Below are positions 12,474 through 13,965 of a stretch of 13,965 bases of DNA, one piece after another. The notes beneath the pieces were generated by a model, which made no database searches, was not told the origin of the DNA, and saw only the letters and a list, made by a program, of their open reading frames with translations. Made by a program: the position numbers and the translations under genes. The stretch's first letter is position 1, and the number at the start of each line of letters is the position of its first letter. Source of the stretch: Clostridia bacterium. GTDB taxonomy: Bacteria; Bacillota; Clostridia; Christensenellales; Aristaeellaceae. The stretch is from NCBI GenBank assembly GCA_016296675.1, contig JAEDIV010000065.1, positions 1-13,965 on the forward strand, given 5' to 3'.

Positions 12474-13358
12474 ATGATTGTTTTTGACGGCAACCGCAAG
12501 CTTTATAAAGGAAACACCCATCTGCACACCACGCTTTCCGACGGCAGAAAATCGCCTGAGGAAGCCCGCGCGATCTATAAAGAAAACGGCTACGATTTCC
12601 TGGCCATCTCCGATCACAGAAAAGTGACCACGGAAACCATGATGGACGGAGACCTTCTTTCCGTTCAGTCCATCGAATTTGACTATAACCTCGTAGGCCA
12701 GGTCGTACATATCGTAGGCTTCGGCGTAAAAAGCGACGTTGCCGAAGGCCTCCTTCCCCAGATGAGCCCTCAGCGCGCGGTCAACGCCATCAAAAAAGCC
12801 GGCGGCGTTGCCATCCTTGCCCATCCCGCATGGTCCTTGAACACGCCTGAAGTCATCACCGGCCTTCGCGGTCTGGACGCGGTGGAAATCTACAACACCG
12901 TTTCCGGCATGCCCTTTAACGGCGACCGCGCCGATTCCTCCGCCATCATCGATGTGGCCTTCTGCCAGGGAAATCTTTTAAACCTCGTCGCCGCGGACGA
13001 CGCGCACTTCTACATCGGCGATGAATGCAAAAGCTATATCATGGTAGCCGCCGAGGAAAAAACCGAGGAAGCCATCAAAAAGGCCATCATCGCGGGCGAT
13101 TTCTACGCAACCCAGGGCCCGAAATTCGAGAGAATCGAATTTGACGGAAGCATGGTAAAGGTATGGTGCAGCCCCGTCAAATATATCTCCTTCCCTTCCG
13201 ATCTTCCCTGGGCGCAGAACCGCACCAAGCAGGGCGAAAACCTCACCTACGCCGAATTCACCTTAAACCCCAACCTTCCCCACAAGTTCATCCGCGTCAT
13301 GCTCGTAGACGAAAGCGGCAAGCGCGCCTGGAGCAATCCGATTGATCTGACGAAATAA
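12474..13358 (+). CDS. PHP-domain metal-dependent phosphoesterase
   Basis: 294 aa from the ATG at 12474, chosen because GGAGG sits properly spaced before it; an in-frame ATG at 12444 overlaps the -10. PHP metal-ligand motifs are in order: NTHLHTTLSDG (H16, H18, D23), AISDHRK (D47, H48), an acidic SIEF region (E68), AILAHPAW (H117) and AADDAH (D176, H178). This is the trinuclear-metal PHP fold seen in phosphoesterases such as the YciV/CehA-like families. The last roughly 90 residues (YATQGPKFERIEFDG onward) form a beta-rich tail typical of CehA-type members. No signal peptide, so cytoplasmic. Substrate unknown (nucleotide or sugar phosphates are options). Single-gene transcript under a palindromic operator, ending at a strong terminator. 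Confidence 0.88.
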   Translation: MIVFDGNRKLYKGNTHLHTTLSDGRKSPEEARAIYKENGYDFLAISDHRKVTTETMMDGDLLSVQSIEFDYNLVGQVVHIVGFGVKSDVAEGLLPQMSPQRAVNAIKKAGGVAILAHPAWSLNTPEVITGLRGLDAVEIYNTVSGMPFNGDRADSSAIIDVAFCQGNLLNLVAADDAHFYIGDECKSYIMVAAEEKTEEAIKKAIIAGDFYATQGPKFERIEFDGSMVKVWCSPVKYISFPSDLPWAQNRTKQGENLTYAEFTLNPNLPHKFIRVMLVDESGKRAWSNPIDLTK

Positions 13359-13365
13359 AAACATA

Positions 13366-13419
13366 AAAAATCAACTGCCTGACCATGGCCGAAAGCCGCG
13401 GGACAGGCAGTTGATTTTT
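13366..13419. terminator. Bidirectional terminator between PHP gene and second isomerase
   Basis: Perfect 16-bp stem AAAAATCAACTGCCTG / CAGGCAGTTGATTTTT (13366-13381, 13404-13419), with further T's on the plus side and A's for the minus side. Serves two convergent genes. Confidence 0.92.
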
Positions 13420-13424
13420 GTTTT

Positions 13425-13965
13425 TCAGTCGTTCAGCGCGCGTCTGATGGCGACGAGACTTTTGTTCATTTTTTCAATCTGGGGCGTGCCGTCGCGCTCG
13501 ACGGAGGTACTTTCAACGGTCACGGTGCCTGTGTAGCCGGTATTTTTGATAAGAGCGAAGATGGAAGAGAAATCGACCGTGCCTTCGCCCATATGAAGCA
13601 CCTGAAGCCGTCCGTCGTAGTAGAGGTCGGGATCGGAATCGTTCATGTGAAAATGGACGATTTTTTTCTCCGTCAGAAGGGAAATGTAGGGATCTTCGGA
13701 CAAGAGCGGATTTTCGTTTTTGAGGTGCGCCATTTTGGTGTCGTAGGTGAAATGCAGATTTTTGTCAAAGGCGCTCATGGCAAGGAGCCGGTCGACGGAA
13801 AGCTCTGTCTTCGGGATGACATTTTCAATGGCAAGGGTGACGGAGGAAGCGGCGGCAAGATCGCCGAATTGTTTTGCGATGGGCAGGCTTTCTTCAAAGT
13901 GCGCGTCGCTGTGCCGTCCGTTCCAGAGATGAAGAACGAGCGTTTTGGATCCGATGGCGAGGGCG
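13425..13965 (-). CDS. Sugar phosphate isomerase/epimerase-like TIM barrel protein (5' end cut off)
   Basis: The frame stays open to the right window edge; 179 C-terminal codons are visible, and the internal ATG at 13778 is not the start. Motifs of the AP-endonuclease-2/xylose isomerase-like barrel: TLVLHLWNGRH, VTLAIENVIP (ligand E), HFTYDTKMAH (D ligand), KIVHFHMNDSD (H ligand), HMGEGTVDFSSIF and TVTVESTSV (final E ligand). This set of metal ligands is more canonical than in the protein at 8380-9126, and the two share only fold-level similarity by eye. Reaction not determinable. Preceded on its 3' side by a shared terminator. Confidence 0.88.
   Translation of the reverse strand, partial: ALAIGSKTLVLHLWNGRHSDAHFEESLPIAKQFGDLAAASSVTLAIENVIPKTELSVDRLLAMSAFDKNLHFTYDTKMAHLKNENPLLSEDPYISLLTEKKIVHFHMNDSDPDLYYDGRLQVLHMGEGTVDFSSIFALIKNTGYTGTVTVESTSVERDGTPQIEKMNKSLVAIRRALND

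Overview
The window is a compact, roughly 50% GC bacterial chromosome segment. The short intergenic gaps, AGGAGG-type ribosome binding sites, sigma-A promoters, Rho-independent terminators, FeoA-FeoA-FeoB plus FeoB-associated peptide arrangement, and CTCTCAGTC/GCTCTCCC repeat are all typical of gut-associated Clostridia (Firmicutes/Bacillota). I cannot name genus or species from the sequence alone. No tRNA, rRNA, CRISPR array, transposase or phage gene was found. About half of the genes lie on the minus strand.

Layout, left to right. Positions 1-375 hold three copies of a palindromic intergenic repeat and no credible gene. At 376-1302 (-) is a flavin-reductase-like FMN protein with an added C-terminal domain resembling the small PCP_red domain. 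At 1500-4339 (-) is a complete ferrous iron uptake operon: two FeoA proteins, FeoB and a Cys-rich FeoB-associated membrane peptide. Its promoter region carries four copies of an inverted repeat GTTAG-N6-CTAAC, and a fifth covers a second promoter just before feoB. At 4500-4660 is a strongly structured non-coding stretch in which a terminator hairpin is duplicated around two further hairpins. At 4692-6347 (-) is an antibiotic-resistance-type ABC-F ATPase. It has a consensus promoter about 200 nt upstream, a 45-codon upstream ORF and an intrinsic terminator that ends at the start codon, a classic attenuation layout. At 6665-7555 (+) is an exported Sel1-repeat protein with four tandem CxxC-x5-CxxC zinc-binding units.

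At 7635-9126 (-) is a two-gene carbohydrate operon (sugar-phosphate isomerase/epimerase-like TIM barrel and SASA-type esterase) with a LacI-type palindrome upstream. At 9441-10769 (+) are a DUF2975 membrane protein, its usual partner XRE regulator, and a RimJ/RimL-type GNAT acetyltransferase. At 10827-12224 (-) is asparaginyl-tRNA synthetase. At 12474-13358 (+) is a PHP-domain metallo-phosphoesterase behind a 28-bp near-perfect palindrome. At 13425 (-) and running off the right edge is a second TIM-barrel sugar isomerase.

The parts most worth following up are regulatory: the feo operator array with its internal feoB promoter, and the ABC-F attenuator leader. Among the proteins, the exported Sel1/zinc-ribbon protein and the flavin reductase/PCP_red fusion stand out. 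I did not find clear evidence of a wholly new multi-gene system.
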